Below, piece after piece: positions 8,604 to 17,483 of a stretch of DNA of 64,000 nt. Made by a program: the position numbers and the translations under genes. Each line of letters opens with the position of its first letter. The first letter of the stretch is position 1. Source of the stretch: CALUVN01 sp944323595 (lineage in GTDB: Bacteria > Cyanobacteriota > Vampirovibrionia > Gastranaerophilales > Gastranaerophilaceae); contig OZ006972.1 in the NCBI GenBank assembly GCA_963931255.1, positions 186,001 through 250,000 on the forward strand, given 5' to 3'. The notes beneath the pieces were generated by a model. It made no database searches. It worked only from the letters and a program-made list of their open reading frames with translations, and was not told the DNA's origin.

Positions 8604-8631
8604 TTGCCTTTTTATTATCTTGATGTATAAT
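8604..8631 (+). promoter_or_regulatory. Promoter of the SNF2 helicase gene
   Basis: -35 TTGCCT (8604-8609), 16-base spacer, perfect -10 TATAAT (8626-8631), which predicts a transcript start near 8638 and a leader of about 79 bases. Confidence 0.6.
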
Positions 8632-8642
8632 ATAAGTATTGA

Positions 8643-8694
8643 TAAGGGTTTATAGATTTAAGGTCTATATCCGAAGTTTGTACCCTTAAGGAAG
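8643..8694 (+). promoter_or_regulatory. Structured leader of the SNF2 helicase mRNA
   Basis: Two nested stems: outer TAAGGGT (8643-8649) with ACCCTTA (8682-8688), inner TATAGA (8651-8656) with TCTATA (8664-8669). The outer stem ends at an AAGGAAG sequence (8688-8694) that could be a ribosome binding site or a sequestered copy, but it is 22 bases from the ATG at 8717, farther than usual. Could be a control element; no known riboswitch class is recognised. Confidence 0.35.
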
Positions 8695-8716
8695 AAAGTG
8701 ATACTCAAAAAAAAAG

Positions 8717-11700
8717 ATGAGTGTTGAGGAATTTAATTATCAGTACATAAAAGACAGAGCCGGAGCAGGAAGCTGGCGCCGGGGATATGAATACCATTTG
8801 AAAGATATGGTATTTGATACTTATCCTGAAAAAAACTTTTACAAAGGAAAGGTAAAAGGTAATTTTCAGGAGTATTACAATACTGATTTAATATTCAAAA
8901 AGAATAAGGTAGAAGCAAGATGCAACTGCCCGTTAAAAGAAGAATGGTGTAAGCATGCAGTAGCTGTCGGCTTAAAAGCAATAGATGAGCATGCTTATGA
9001 AGACTGGCTTGAAACAAAATTCGGGATGGAATTCGACTATCCGGATGAAAATACAGCACTGACAGAACCGCCTCAGGGCAACTATATTTTCCACTTTAAT
9101 CCGAAACGTAAAGCAAACTTCTTTTCCATCCTTGTAATGTCACGAGAAACCGGTAAAATCGTAAGACAAATAGAACCAATTCTCCGTGCTCTTATTGAAG
9201 CGCAAAAACAGGATGCATCTTTTGAACTTAATAACACTCAAAAAGTTGAATTAGCCATATTTCAGCAGCTCTTGAAAATTTCAAGACAGGATAAAAAAGC
9301 CGGCTGGTATGATATTCCTATTACAAAATTCGGCCCGATGTTTAATTTGCTCTCTAAAGCAGATGAAGTTCTGGATGAAAAAACTAAAGACCGACTGAAA
9401 TTTACTGATGAAGAATGGAAACTGGTTCTCTACGTGAATACAGGTGCTTCAGGTACAATTTTACTTTCTCTTGAATGGAAACGTCCGGATAAAGAAGACG
9501 CTTATCCGTTGGAAGAGGTTAGATATTTTTCACGTCACCTTAAATGGGGACGATATAAAAATATCATCTTCCCGACAAATATTGCAATGCAATCAATTCC
9601 GCAAAACTTGCTTAAGTCATCTTTTACGGATCTAAAAGACGCAGAGGGCGGAAAGTTTATTTACGAAGAACTTCCGAAACTTCGTGAAATTATGGATGTA
9701 GAAATAGACGAAAATATCAGCAAACTTATGCTGGAAGAACGTCCGCCTATTAAAGTTGTTACTCTCGGGATTGACTATGACCAGTCGCTTAAAGCATCTC
9801 TGGAATTTGAATATGACGGAGTCAGAGTTCCGTTTTCCAAAACAAGTGACAAGTCACCGTATATAACAGTCAAAAAGCCTGATGAAGATTTAATATACTG
9901 GGTAAAACGCAATACCCAGCACGAAATTGAAGCTTATCAGATGCTTCTGGCATGTAAATTTGTTCCTATGCAGACAAATAACCTTGCTCTGGAAAAAGAA
10001 AACGCTATAGATTTTTATAACTATTATATGCATCAGGCAGATAGCACATGGCGTTTTGAAGAAAAAGACGATATGTCATTCTTCAAACTTATGGAAGAAC
10101 CGTTCAGACTTTGTGCGAAAATAGACTTCAGCGAAGAAGCTCAAGACTGTTTTGATGTCAGCCTGTACGGTCAGGTTGGAGAAGAAATTATAAATTTTGA
10201 CGACATATATGACACAATCCAGAGCGGCGAAAAATATGCCAGAATAAGAAGTCTTGGTTTTGTTGAATACCCTGCTCAGGATATCTACGCGATGATGAAA
10301 GCGTTTAACTCTTTTGATGTTTACAGAACGCCTGACAACAGATATACCGTAAAAACATACCGCGCAGGTTTGATTAATGAACTTAAAAACTTAAATGTAG
10401 AACTTGTACTGAGTGAAAAATTTGAAAAATTCTGGTCGCAAATGTCTACATTCTCAACAAGTGACGGTCTTAAACTTCCAAAAGGTATAAAAGCTGATTT
10501 TCGTGAATATCAGGTAAAAGGTTTCGGCTGGCTGTGGTTTATGTATAAATACGGTCTGAACGGTATACTTGCCGATGATATGGGGCTCGGTAAAACATTA
10601 CAGGCTCTTACAGTACTGGAAAAAGCAAAAGAAGAAGACGGACCTATGCCGACTCTTGTAATTTGCCCGACAACCGTTGTTTTCAACTGGGAATCTGAAA
10701 TTCAAAAATTTGCACCCGGACTCAGTTGTTTAAAACTATCAGGAGTTGACAGAAAACAATTATTCAAAGAAATTCCGAATTATGACGTTGTTATAACAAG
10801 TTATGCACTCGTAAGACGTGATATCGAAAAACTTAAGGATATTAATTTCAGATACGTTATTCTTGATGAATCCCAGAATATTAAAAATGCAATGTCTCAA
10901 ACCGCACAGGCAGTTAAAAAACTTAATGCGCAGCACAAACTTGCACTCTCCGGCACCCCGATTGAAAATAAACTGGAAGAGCTCTGGTCGGTATTTGATT
11001 TTCTTATGCCGGGATTTTTGTTTAACGTTGCAGAATTTAACCACAGATATGTCAATCCGATTATGGAAAGAGGGGATAAGACAGTTGAAAAACGTCTTAA
11101 ACTACAGATTTATCCGTTTATCCTGCGGCGTATGAAACGCGATGTTGCAAAAGATTTGCCTGATAAGGTAGAAAACATCGCATACTGTGAGTTGACTGAT
11201 GACCAAAAAGACTTTTATCTGCAGGTTCTGGACAGTACGAAAGAAGAATTGTTCAAATCAATTGAACAAAACGGACTTGAAAAGAGCAGATTATCAATCT
11301 TCTCTGCACTTCTCAGACTCCGCCAAATCTGCTGCCATCCGAGACTTTACGACAAAGAAAATGTCAAAAATATTACCTCAAGCGGTAAATTTGAAAAACT
11401 TAAGGTACTGCTGGAAGAAATTATATCAGAAGGACACCGAATACTTTTATTCAGCCAATTTGTCGATATGCTTGATATAATAAAAGCGTGGCTTGAACGC
11501 GAAGGTATTCCTTACGAATATCTCACAGGCAAAACAAAAGACAGACAGGGCGCGGTTGAGAGATTCAACTCTACCCCGTCAATACCTATATTCCTTATCA
11601 GTTTGAAAGCCGGCGGAACAGGTTTGAACCTGACAGGCGCGGATTACGTAATCCATTACGATCCGTGGTGGAATCCTGCTGTTGAAGATCAGGCTACGGA

Positions 11701-11893
11701 CAGGGCATACCGTATCGGACAGACTAAAAAAGTATTTGTATACAGACTTATTACCAAAAACACTGTTGAAGAAAAAATTCAAAAACTCAAGACCGTTAAA
11801 CGCAACCTTGTTGACAGCGTAATTTCTATTGACAGAAATATTGTTAAATCACTCACCATGGACGATATCAAAGAAATCTTCTCTGTCGATTAA
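8717..11893 (+). CDS. SWIM zinc-finger SNF2-family DNA helicase/ATPase
   Basis: 1058 residues. N-terminal SWIM zinc finger C-x-C-x6-C-x-H (Cys69, Cys71, Cys78, His80), a long bacterial SNF2-associated middle region, then the SNF2 ATPase: motif I DDMGLGKT near residue 617-624, motif II DESQ (a DEAQ/DEAH variant) near 715, motif III LALSGTPIENKLEELWS, and the helicase C-terminal lobe with FLISLKAGGTGLNLTGAD and DQATDRAYRIGQT (motifs V and VI). Such enzymes translocate on double-stranded DNA or displace proteins such as RNA polymerase (RapA/HepA group). No neighbouring restriction or defence gene, so housekeeping use is more likely than defence. Single gene with its own promoter. Confidence 0.93.
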   Translation: MSVEEFNYQYIKDRAGAGSWRRGYEYHLKDMVFDTYPEKNFYKGKVKGNFQEYYNTDLIFKKNKVEARCNCPLKEEWCKHAVAVGLKAIDEHAYEDWLETKFGMEFDYPDENTALTEPPQGNYIFHFNPKRKANFFSILVMSRETGKIVRQIEPILRALIEAQKQDASFELNNTQKVELAIFQQLLKISRQDKKAGWYDIPITKFGPMFNLLSKADEVLDEKTKDRLKFTDEEWKLVLYVNTGASGTILLSLEWKRPDKEDAYPLEEVRYFSRHLKWGRYKNIIFPTNIAMQSIPQNLLKSSFTDLKDAEGGKFIYEELPKLREIMDVEIDENISKLMLEERPPIKVVTLGIDYDQSLKASLEFEYDGVRVPFSKTSDKSPYITVKKPDEDLIYWVKRNTQHEIEAYQMLLACKFVPMQTNNLALEKENAIDFYNYYMHQADSTWRFEEKDDMSFFKLMEEPFRLCAKIDFSEEAQDCFDVSLYGQVGEEIINFDDIYDTIQSGEKYARIRSLGFVEYPAQDIYAMMKAFNSFDVYRTPDNRYTVKTYRAGLINELKNLNVELVLSEKFEKFWSQMSTFSTSDGLKLPKGIKADFREYQVKGFGWLWFMYKYGLNGILADDMGLGKTLQALTVLEKAKEEDGPMPTLVICPTTVVFNWESEIQKFAPGLSCLKLSGVDRKQLFKEIPNYDVVITSYALVRRDIEKLKDINFRYVILDESQNIKNAMSQTAQAVKKLNAQHKLALSGTPIENKLEELWSVFDFLMPGFLFNVAEFNHRYVNPIMERGDKTVEKRLKLQIYPFILRRMKRDVAKDLPDKVENIAYCELTDDQKDFYLQVLDSTKEELFKSIEQNGLEKSRLSIFSALLRLRQICCHPRLYDKENVKNITSSGKFEKLKVLLEEIISEGHRILLFSQFVDMLDIIKAWLEREGIPYEYLTGKTKDRQGAVERFNSTPSIPIFLISLKAGGTGLNLTGADYVIHYDPWWNPAVEDQATDRAYRIGQTKKVFVYRLITKNTVEEKIQKLKTVKRNLVDSVISIDRNIVKSLTMDDIKEIFSVD

Positions 11894-11908
11894 AAGGTAA
11901 ATAAAAAA

Positions 11909-11945
11909 GAATTAAAATATTATTTCCATGTCAAAATTTTAATTC
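11909..11945. repeat. Inverted repeat after the SNF2 gene
   Basis: Perfect 10-base arms GAATTAAAAT (11909-11918) and ATTTTAATTC (11936-11945) around a 17-base loop. No T run follows; it may protect the 3' end of the transcript before the terminator downstream. Confidence 0.4.
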
Positions 11946-11967
11946 GGATTATTTACTGAAGAAAATA

Positions 11968-12006
11968 AAAAGCGGCTGTGCACTCTCTTAACACAACCGC
12001 TTTTTT
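11968..12006. terminator. Bidirectional intrinsic terminator between SNF2 and HU genes
   Basis: AAAAGCGGCTGTG pairs with CACAACCGCTTTTTT with one mismatch and a ten-base loop; A-rich on one side and T-rich on the other, suitable for both converging transcripts. Confidence 0.75.
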
Positions 12007-12025
12007 AAATCTTCAACAGTTAAGA

Positions 12026-12304
12026 CTATTTGCCGTTAACCATTTCTTTGAATTTTTTACCTGCAGAGAATGCCGGAACTGTAGAAGCAGGGATTTTAAG
12101 TTCTTTACCGGTTTGTGGGTTTCTACCGATTCTAGCAGCTCTTTTGCGAGATTCGAAAGTACCAAAACCAACTAAAGTAACTTTTTTGCCTTTAGAAACT
12201 GTTTTTTGGATAGTTTCAATTAAAGCACCTAATACTTCAGCAGCTTCTTTTTGTGTAACGCTAGCTTTTTTAGCAATCTCTTGTACTAATTCTTCTTTGT
12301 TCAT
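12026..12304 (-). CDS. hup: HU-family nucleoid DNA-binding protein
   Basis: 92 residues, normal HU length. Binds and bends DNA as a dimer. Starts MNKEELVQEIAKKASVTQKE and carries the family core VTLVGFGTFESRKRAARIGRNPQTG; the Arg-Asn-Pro arm tip and the C-terminal VPAFSAGKKFKEMVN are present. It is followed by the terminator at 11968-12006, and preceded on the minus strand by AAGGAG and a strong promoter. HU and IHF are hard to tell apart by sequence; the RNPQTG arm and absence of a partner subunit favour HU. Confidence 0.95.
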   Translation of the reverse strand: MNKEELVQEIAKKASVTQKEAAEVLGALIETIQKTVSKGKKVTLVGFGTFESRKRAARIGRNPQTGKELKIPASTVPAFSAGKKFKEMVNGK

Positions 12305-12336
12305 AATGTAAACTCCTTCTTCTTATGTACAAACCA

Positions 12337-12364
12337 ATTATAGCTTATCTTTTTTAATTGGCAA
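12337..12364 (-). promoter_or_regulatory. Promoter of the HU gene
   Basis: Read on the minus strand: -35 TTGCCA (12364-12359), 16-base spacer, perfect -10 TATAAT (12342-12337), about 33 bases before the start codon. Confidence 0.65.
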
Positions 12365-12463
12365 GTGTTTTTAACGTATTTTAACATTTAAAACCTCTGA
12401 ATGGTGTATAAATTAAACATTTCGCAACAAAAAGTAATGATTTTGCACAATATTATTACACTT

Positions 12464-12492
12464 TTGACAGGTTTTTGCTAAAATAAATAATG
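12464..12492 (+). promoter_or_regulatory. Possible promoter of the glycosyltransferase gene
   Basis: Perfect -35 TTGACA (12464-12469), 17-base spacer, weak -10 ATAATG (12487-12492). The 228-base gap between HU and this gene is otherwise plain AT-rich sequence. Confidence 0.35.
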
Positions 12493-12532
12493 GATTGGAA
12501 TTTTGATAGAGGTTTAATTTAGAAAAAATAGC

Positions 12533-13873
12533 ATGAAAGAAAGAATATTATTATTTATAATAGTTTTCGGGCTTGGTATTTTTATATACATTTTTCAAAG
12601 TTATTTTAATACGGTATGGGGATTGGGCTTTTTATGTGCACTTATGGCTATATATGCGGGTTTTACAACGCTTGCATACAACATAAAAAAACGTAAACTT
12701 GCCAAACACCCTGAAATTGTCAATAGAGATTACAAACCTTTTGTATCCGTTTTAATTCCATGCCACAATGAAGAATCCGTTATTGCGCATACTTTAGAAA
12801 ATATTCGTGCAATGGATTATGAGAAATTTGAAATAATATTAATTGATGACAGAAGTACAGATAAAACAGCGTCTATTTTGCATGAACTTGAACAAAAATA
12901 TGATAATGTTAAAGCTTTGATAAGACCTCATGATGCTTTTCCTGGGAAATCAGCCGTATTAAATGATGCTTTCCAACTGGCAAAAGGAGAAGCTATCCTC
13001 GTATTTGACGCCGATGCTACGGTCGAACCGGATTTTTTATCAAAACTTGTACCAAACCTTGAACCTAAAGATGTAGGAGCCGTTCAGGCAAGAAAAATTA
13101 TCAGAAACAAAAATTTTAATCTGCTAACTCGCTGTCAGAATAATGAATACACAATGGACAGTTATTTTCAGGTAGGGCGGGATTCTGTAAAAGGCGCCGT
13201 TGAACTTCGCGGAAACGGAGAATTGATTAAACGTCAGGCTATTGAAGATATTGGCGGGTGGAATAATTTTACGATAACAGATGACCTTGACATGTCTACA
13301 AGACTCCATATAAAAGGATGGGATATAAGGTTTTGTGCAGATGCAAAGGTATATGAAGAGGGGATAATTTATTTGCTTCCGCTTTTCCGTCAAAGACGCC
13401 GCTGGCTTGAGGGTACAATCAGAAGATACCTTGAATACTGCGGAGATGTCTTAACATCAAAAAAAATGTCACTCCGTGCAAGCCTTGATATGACTGCATA
13501 CATCTCACAGTTTATCATGCCGGGGTGGTTCATTATGGAAATATTAATCCGCGGATTTAAGGTTCTTGCTAAAGATGCACCTACACAAACTTTATATTCG
13601 TCAATAATAATAGGTTGTTTCATCGGATTAGGCTTCTTTATTGCAGCAAGATACGCGCTCAGACGTTATGATAATATGCCGAGGCTCGATGCAGCTTTTG
13701 AAGCATTGATAACTTCCGTTTACCTGTTTATAATCTGGTTTCCGCTTGTACTGTTTATATGCTTCAAAATTTTGTTCCGCAAAAAAGATATGAACTGGGG
13801 TAAAACAGCCCACGGACTTGTCATGGAAGCAGAACAGGAAATGCGGGAAGAAAAAGAATTACAAAAAATATAA
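12533..13873 (+). CDS. Membrane glycosyltransferase, family 2 (BcsA/PgaC-like)
   Basis: 446 residues. Two N-terminal membrane helices (residues 5-45), a GT-A catalytic domain beginning VSVLIPCHNEESVIAHTLEN near 68, with IDDRSTDKT, the metal motif FDADA near 160, TDDLD near 247, and the product-binding QRRRW near 287, followed by C-terminal membrane helices. This is the layout of processive synthases for polysaccharides such as poly-N-acetylglucosamine or cellulose; the product is not identifiable. No PilZ domain is attached and no export genes lie beside it. apt follows 19 bases later on the same strand and may be co-transcribed. Confidence 0.9.
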   Translation: MKERILLFIIVFGLGIFIYIFQSYFNTVWGLGFLCALMAIYAGFTTLAYNIKKRKLAKHPEIVNRDYKPFVSVLIPCHNEESVIAHTLENIRAMDYEKFEIILIDDRSTDKTASILHELEQKYDNVKALIRPHDAFPGKSAVLNDAFQLAKGEAILVFDADATVEPDFLSKLVPNLEPKDVGAVQARKIIRNKNFNLLTRCQNNEYTMDSYFQVGRDSVKGAVELRGNGELIKRQAIEDIGGWNNFTITDDLDMSTRLHIKGWDIRFCADAKVYEEGIIYLLPLFRQRRRWLEGTIRRYLEYCGDVLTSKKMSLRASLDMTAYISQFIMPGWFIMEILIRGFKVLAKDAPTQTLYSSIIIGCFIGLGFFIAARYALRRYDNMPRLDAAFEALITSVYLFIIWFPLVLFICFKILFRKKDMNWGKTAHGLVMEAEQEMREEKELQKI

Positions 13874-13892
13874 TAATTAGGAGAGAATAAAA

Positions 13893-14423
13893 ATGACCCA
13901 GACAATTGAAAATGTAAAATTAAAAATAAGAGATGTTGCAGATTTTCCAAAAGAAGGAATTATTTTCCGCGACATAACAACAGCACTCAAAGATGCAGAT
14001 ACTTTACGTGTAATGATTGATTATCTTTGCGAACAGTTCAAAGATACAAAAATTGATTACGTAGCCGGTATAGAAAGCCGCGGATTCATCTTTGGCATGC
14101 CAATGGCATACAAGCTTAATGCGGGATTTGTGCCTATCAGAAAACCTAAAAAACTTCCTGCGGCTACGTATGCACAGGAATATGAACTTGAATACGGCAC
14201 AGATAAAATAGAAGTCCATCAGGATGCATTTGAAAAAGGAGCAAATGTTCTTATCGTTGATGACCTGCTGGCAACCGGCGGTACTGCTGAAGCTGCCTGC
14301 AAACTTGTCAAAAAGACAGGTGCTAATCTTGTAGGTATTGCATTTCTTATAGAACTAACCGACCTAAACGGGCGCGAAAAACTTACAGATGCACCGAAAG
14401 TTATTTCAATGCTTAAATATTAA
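13893..14423 (+). CDS. apt: Adenine phosphoribosyltransferase
   Basis: 176 residues. Salvages adenine with PRPP to AMP. Family start VADFPKEGIIFRDITTALKD, the adenine-binding GIESRGFIFG, and the PRPP loop VLIVDDLLATGGTAEAA near residues 117-133. A good AGGAGAG ribosome binding site lies upstream of ATG 13893. Length and motifs are canonical. Confidence 0.97.
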   Translation: MTQTIENVKLKIRDVADFPKEGIIFRDITTALKDADTLRVMIDYLCEQFKDTKIDYVAGIESRGFIFGMPMAYKLNAGFVPIRKPKKLPAATYAQEYELEYGTDKIEVHQDAFEKGANVLIVDDLLATGGTAEAACKLVKKTGANLVGIAFLIELTDLNGREKLTDAPKVISMLKY

Positions 14424-14441
14424 TAATGCTTTAATATTAAA

Positions 14442-14503
14442 AAAAGAAAAAATTATTTTAGAACTATATTACAATAATATACATTCTAAAATAATTTTTC
14501 TTT
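14442..14503. terminator. Long intergenic palindrome, probable bidirectional terminator
   Basis: About 20-base arms (14442-14463 and 14484-14503) differing by one extra A, plus an inner TATATTA/TAATATA stem (14465-14471, 14475-14481) with a three-base loop. It lies between convergent apt and the LOG gene and has A and T runs at its outer ends. It shares its core with another palindrome at 24774-24850. Confidence 0.6.
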
Positions 14504-14515
14504 ATGAATACATCT

Positions 14516-15112
14516 TTATTTTGAATAAAGTTCTTCACGGGTTAAGGCTTTGAAGCTTGGGGTATAATTTTTTAAATAATCAACAGCTTCCTCAGGAGTT
14601 TGGGCTACATAATACAACCCGTCAGGCGCACATTTACAAAAATTTTGGGATATGATTACATCAAAAAATTCAATTAATTTATCATAAAATCCGTTTGTGT
14701 TTAAAATGACAATTGCTTTATTGTTATAGCCGAGTTGTTTTTGGACAATCATTTCCGCAAGTTCTTCCAGAGTGCCAAAGCCGCCCGCAAGAGCAACGAG
14801 TGCATCTGATAATTCATCCATCTTGGCTTTCCGCTCTCTCATGCCGGTAGTCAAATGGAATTCGTCACAGAGCTTTGATGATACTCCGAAATCACAAAGT
14901 TTTTGCGGCATAACTCCTGTTATTTTTCCTCCGTTAGATTTTACCGCATTAGCACAAGCCCACATAAGACCGAGTGTACTTCCTCCATAAACCATATCCA
15001 TTCCGTTTAGGGCAAGAAGTTCGCCTAATTTTGAAGCATCTTTGTAATAATTTTCAGCTAAAAAATCACTTGATGAGGCAAATACACATACTGATTTAAT
15101 GTTATTCTTCAA
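14516..15112 (-). CDS. LOG-family (TIGR00730) nucleotide phosphoribohydrolase-like protein
   Basis: 198 residues, Rossmann fold. N-terminal KSVCVFASSSDFLAENYY, then DMVYGGSTLGLMWACA and MRERKAKM, the LOG family pattern. Members cleave the N-glycosidic bond of nucleoside 5'-monophosphates and include cytokinin-activating enzymes; the true substrate here is unknown. The signature usually written PGGxGTxxE reads AGGFGTLEE, with the first proline replaced by alanine, while the catalytic Arg and Glu are kept. Last gene of the rny group; its start overlaps the end of the pilin-like gene by 11 bases. Confidence 0.9.
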   Translation of the reverse strand: MKNNIKSVCVFASSSDFLAENYYKDASKLGELLALNGMDMVYGGSTLGLMWACANAVKSNGGKITGVMPQKLCDFGVSSKLCDEFHLTTGMRERKAKMDELSDALVALAGGFGTLEELAEMIVQKQLGYNNKAIVILNTNGFYDKLIEFFDVIISQNFCKCAPDGLYYVAQTPEEAVDYLKNYTPSFKALTREELYSK

Positions 15113-15740
15113 ATTCCCCTCCGATTAAATAATAATATGAACAGTATAAACCTCTGCCATGCGGAGAACAATCCTGAGGAAGTTTATCCATCGGTTCTTC
15201 TGCTCCTATTGCGGTGACTCTTGTCTCATAAAAAACTATACCGTAAACATCCTTGCCCCATGTATTTGGCGGCAGCATACCGTTAACATCAAACATCATA
15301 ATAAATACCGGCTCTGAAGCTTTCTGACGATTTACATCTTTAAGCCCGACAATTACACCGGTATCAGCATAATAGTACTCTTTAAAATACCAGTAATCAT
15401 CCTTATCAACCTTATGTTTATTCATATAAAAAATTTGATAATGACGCGGAAGTTTTGCCTGAGTTAAGCGAAGATAAGGCTTCAAAAGCATCATAACTAT
15501 CTGTTCTTTTTCTTCCGATGTTGATGCCATATTATAATTTTTTATCATATCGTCCGAGATATGGGTTCTTATAACCTGATGGACATATTCCATACGGGAA
15601 AATACTTCTTTCCATTTAGAAATGAAATACGCCTGACGGGAACTTTCAATTGACACGGGAGCAATCATCAAAATTACCCCTATTATCACGAAAATCGTTA
15701 CAGAATATTGAAGTTTCCAAAAACGTTTTTTACCCACCAC
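15102..15740 (-). CDS. Pilin-like membrane-anchored protein lacking the prepilin cleavage site
   Basis: 212 residues from a GTG start with GAGG nearby. A basic start and one N-terminal membrane helix (YSVTIFVIIGVILMIAPVSI) lead to a globular domain whose C-terminal part, FDVNGMLPPNTWGKDVYGI, matches SIDVNGISKRPNAWGHDLF of the prepilin at 1840. The G|FTLAE peptidase site of the other three pilins is missing, so it should stay as a signal-anchored protein rather than be processed. It sits inside the rny-ymdB-PHP group, between the PHP and LOG genes. Role unknown; a minor pilin-like or regulatory derivative is inference. Confidence 0.75.
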   Translation of the reverse strand: MVGKKRFWKLQYSVTIFVIIGVILMIAPVSIESSRQAYFISKWKEVFSRMEYVHQVIRTHISDDMIKNYNMASTSEEKEQIVMMLLKPYLRLTQAKLPRHYQIFYMNKHKVDKDDYWYFKEYYYADTGVIVGLKDVNRQKASEPVFIMMFDVNGMLPPNTWGKDVYGIVFYETRVTAIGAEEPMDKLPQDCSPHGRGLYCSYYYLIGGEFEE

Positions 15741-15762
15741 AGCCTCACTTGTTATCTTATAA

Positions 15763-16617
15763 TTAAGCCATATCTATGTGTTTTTTTTCTTCGATTAATT
15801 TATCATACACCCAATCCGGAACAAAGTTTTTACCTAAAATAATCTGCCCGTTCATAATATTAGGTGCATGGAAATCAGAACCGCCTGTTACTATCAAACC
15901 TAATTCTTCAGCCATGGATGAAAAATATTCAACGCACGCCGGTGAATGTTTTCTATGGTAAGCCTCAATCCCGCGCAATCCGTAATTCATCAAATCTTTA
16001 ATCAAAGTTTCCGCAATGTCCAGATCATGCGGGTGAGCAATTACAGGAATTCCGCCTGCATCATAGATAATTTCCACTGCATCCTGAGGCGATACAGTTT
16101 TTCTCGGAACATACACAGGGGAATCATCATGGATATACTTTGCATAAGCATCCATAATACTATGGGTTCCGCCTGCACTTGTAATTGCTTTTGCAATATG
16201 CGGACGTCCGATACTGCCGCCCTCTGCAACCTGTTTTTTAATATCTTCAAATTTAATTTTTATTCCCTCTTTTTTAGCAAGCAGAGATATTATTTCTTTA
16301 GTTTGTTTAACCCTTGCGTGCTGCTGGATTTTTAACAAATTTTTAAAATCACTGTTTTCCGTATCCATAAAATATCCAAGAATATGGATTTCATAATTTT
16401 TATAAAGTGTATTAATTTCAACACCCTGAATTATTTGGAGCTTGTCTTCCTTGCCCTCTTTTTTCAAATAATCTGTCGCAACTTTATATGACAGGACATT
16501 ATCGTGGTCAGTCAGCGCGATTACCTGAAGCCCGACATCAATCGCAGTGTCAACGATTTTTTCGGGCGAAAAGACACCATCCGAATAATACGTATGAATG
16601 TGCAAATCAGTTTTCAT
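15763..16617 (-). CDS. PHP-domain phosphoesterase (TrpH/YciV type)
   Basis: 284 residues. Metal-binding motifs DLHIHTYYSDG (residues 3-13), ALTDHDN near 35, GVEINT near 65, AHPHDLD and the C-terminal GGSDFHAPN give the full set of PHP ligands. Relatives are 3',5'-nucleotide phosphatases or 5'-3' exonucleases on RNA (RNase AM). The start codon overlaps the ymdB stop in an ATGA, so the two are translationally coupled, in line with a role in RNA or nucleotide turnover. Confidence 0.93.
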   Translation of the reverse strand: MKTDLHIHTYYSDGVFSPEKIVDTAIDVGLQVIALTDHDNVLSYKVATDYLKKEGKEDKLQIIQGVEINTLYKNYEIHILGYFMDTENSDFKNLLKIQQHARVKQTKEIISLLAKKEGIKIKFEDIKKQVAEGGSIGRPHIAKAITSAGGTHSIMDAYAKYIHDDSPVYVPRKTVSPQDAVEIIYDAGGIPVIAHPHDLDIAETLIKDLMNYGLRGIEAYHRKHSPACVEYFSSMAEELGLIVTGGSDFHAPNIMNGQIILGKNFVPDWVYDKLIEEKKHIDMA

Positions 16618-17438
16618 TGACTTTCATCCTCTTTTTCATTATTTCTACTACAAAAAATTCTTTTTATAGCGCGGGCATAACCGGTATTCACATCTATATC
16701 AACTTCAACCGCGTTGATTTGAACCTCATTGCCCTCAGCTACCTCATAACGTTCCGGAATATTTGTTACAAATCTGGTTAGGGAGGTTTTATAATCCATT
16801 CCTATAACACTGTCAACCGCACCGCAAAATCCTGCGTCTGTTATATATCCGGTCGTTCCGTTCAAAATCTTTTCATCAGCAGTCTGCACATGGGTATGGG
16901 TCCCTAAAAATGCACTCACACCTAATTCTGAGCATAATCTGCCAAAACAAACTTTTTCTGCCGTTGCTTCTCCGTGAAAATCCACAATCACAACCGGCGT
17001 AATTTCTTTTAAGCGTTTAATTTCATCAAGAATTTTATTCCATTGAAAATCAACAATATTTACAAAAACTTTTCCGAGAATATTCAAAACAGCAATCTTA
17101 TACCCGCCGCATTCAAAAACACGGCTGCCGCATCCGGGGGTATCATCAGGGTAGTTTACGGGACGAATAAGTTTATCGGCATTTTCTATATAAGAAAATA
17201 CATCACGCTTATCCCATATATGGTTTCCGGAAGTCATAGCATCTATACCGTATGAAATCAAATCATTATAATTTTTTTCTGTTAAGCCAAAACCGTGTGA
17301 AGCATTCTCTACATTTGCAATAACAAAATCGTACTCTTCGCGGTGCTGCTCAAGAAAATCTCTAACGGCAAACCGTCCGGGTTTACCTACCATATCACCG
17401 AAAAATAAAATTTTTATTGTTTTATCATCACCTGACAT
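16614..17438 (-). CDS. ymdB: YmdB-family metallophosphoesterase (TIGR00282)
   Basis: 274 residues. Two-metal calcineurin-like phosphoesterase of the YmdB family, known as 2',3'- or 3',5'-cyclic nucleotide phosphodiesterase. Visible ligands: FFGDMVGKPGRFAVRDFL, ANVENASHGFGLT, TSGNHIWDKRD, VDFHGEATAEK and GTHTHVQTADEKIL. The family is typically encoded next to rny, as here, 45 bases downstream, after a perfect hairpin. In Bacillus YmdB influences biofilm and RNA decay; the role here is inferred from that. Confidence 0.95.
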   Translation of the reverse strand: MSGDDKTIKILFFGDMVGKPGRFAVRDFLEQHREEYDFVIANVENASHGFGLTEKNYNDLISYGIDAMTSGNHIWDKRDVFSYIENADKLIRPVNYPDDTPGCGSRVFECGGYKIAVLNILGKVFVNIVDFQWNKILDEIKRLKEITPVVIVDFHGEATAEKVCFGRLCSELGVSAFLGTHTHVQTADEKILNGTTGYITDAGFCGAVDSVIGMDYKTSLTRFVTNIPERYEVAEGNEVQINAVEVDIDVNTGYARAIKRIFCSRNNEKEDESQ

Positions 17439-17453
17439 AATTTTATATTCCTG

Positions 17454-17482
17454 AAAATGAGCAGGATAAACCTGCTCATTTT
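17454..17482 (-). terminator. Hairpin between rny and ymdB
   Basis: Perfect 12-base arms AAAATGAGCAGG / CCTGCTCATTTT with a five-base loop, beginning one base after the rny stop codon. The trailing T tract is only four bases before CAGG, so it could be a partial terminator or a processing site that sets ymdB expression below rny. Confidence 0.55.
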
Positions 17483-17483
17483 A

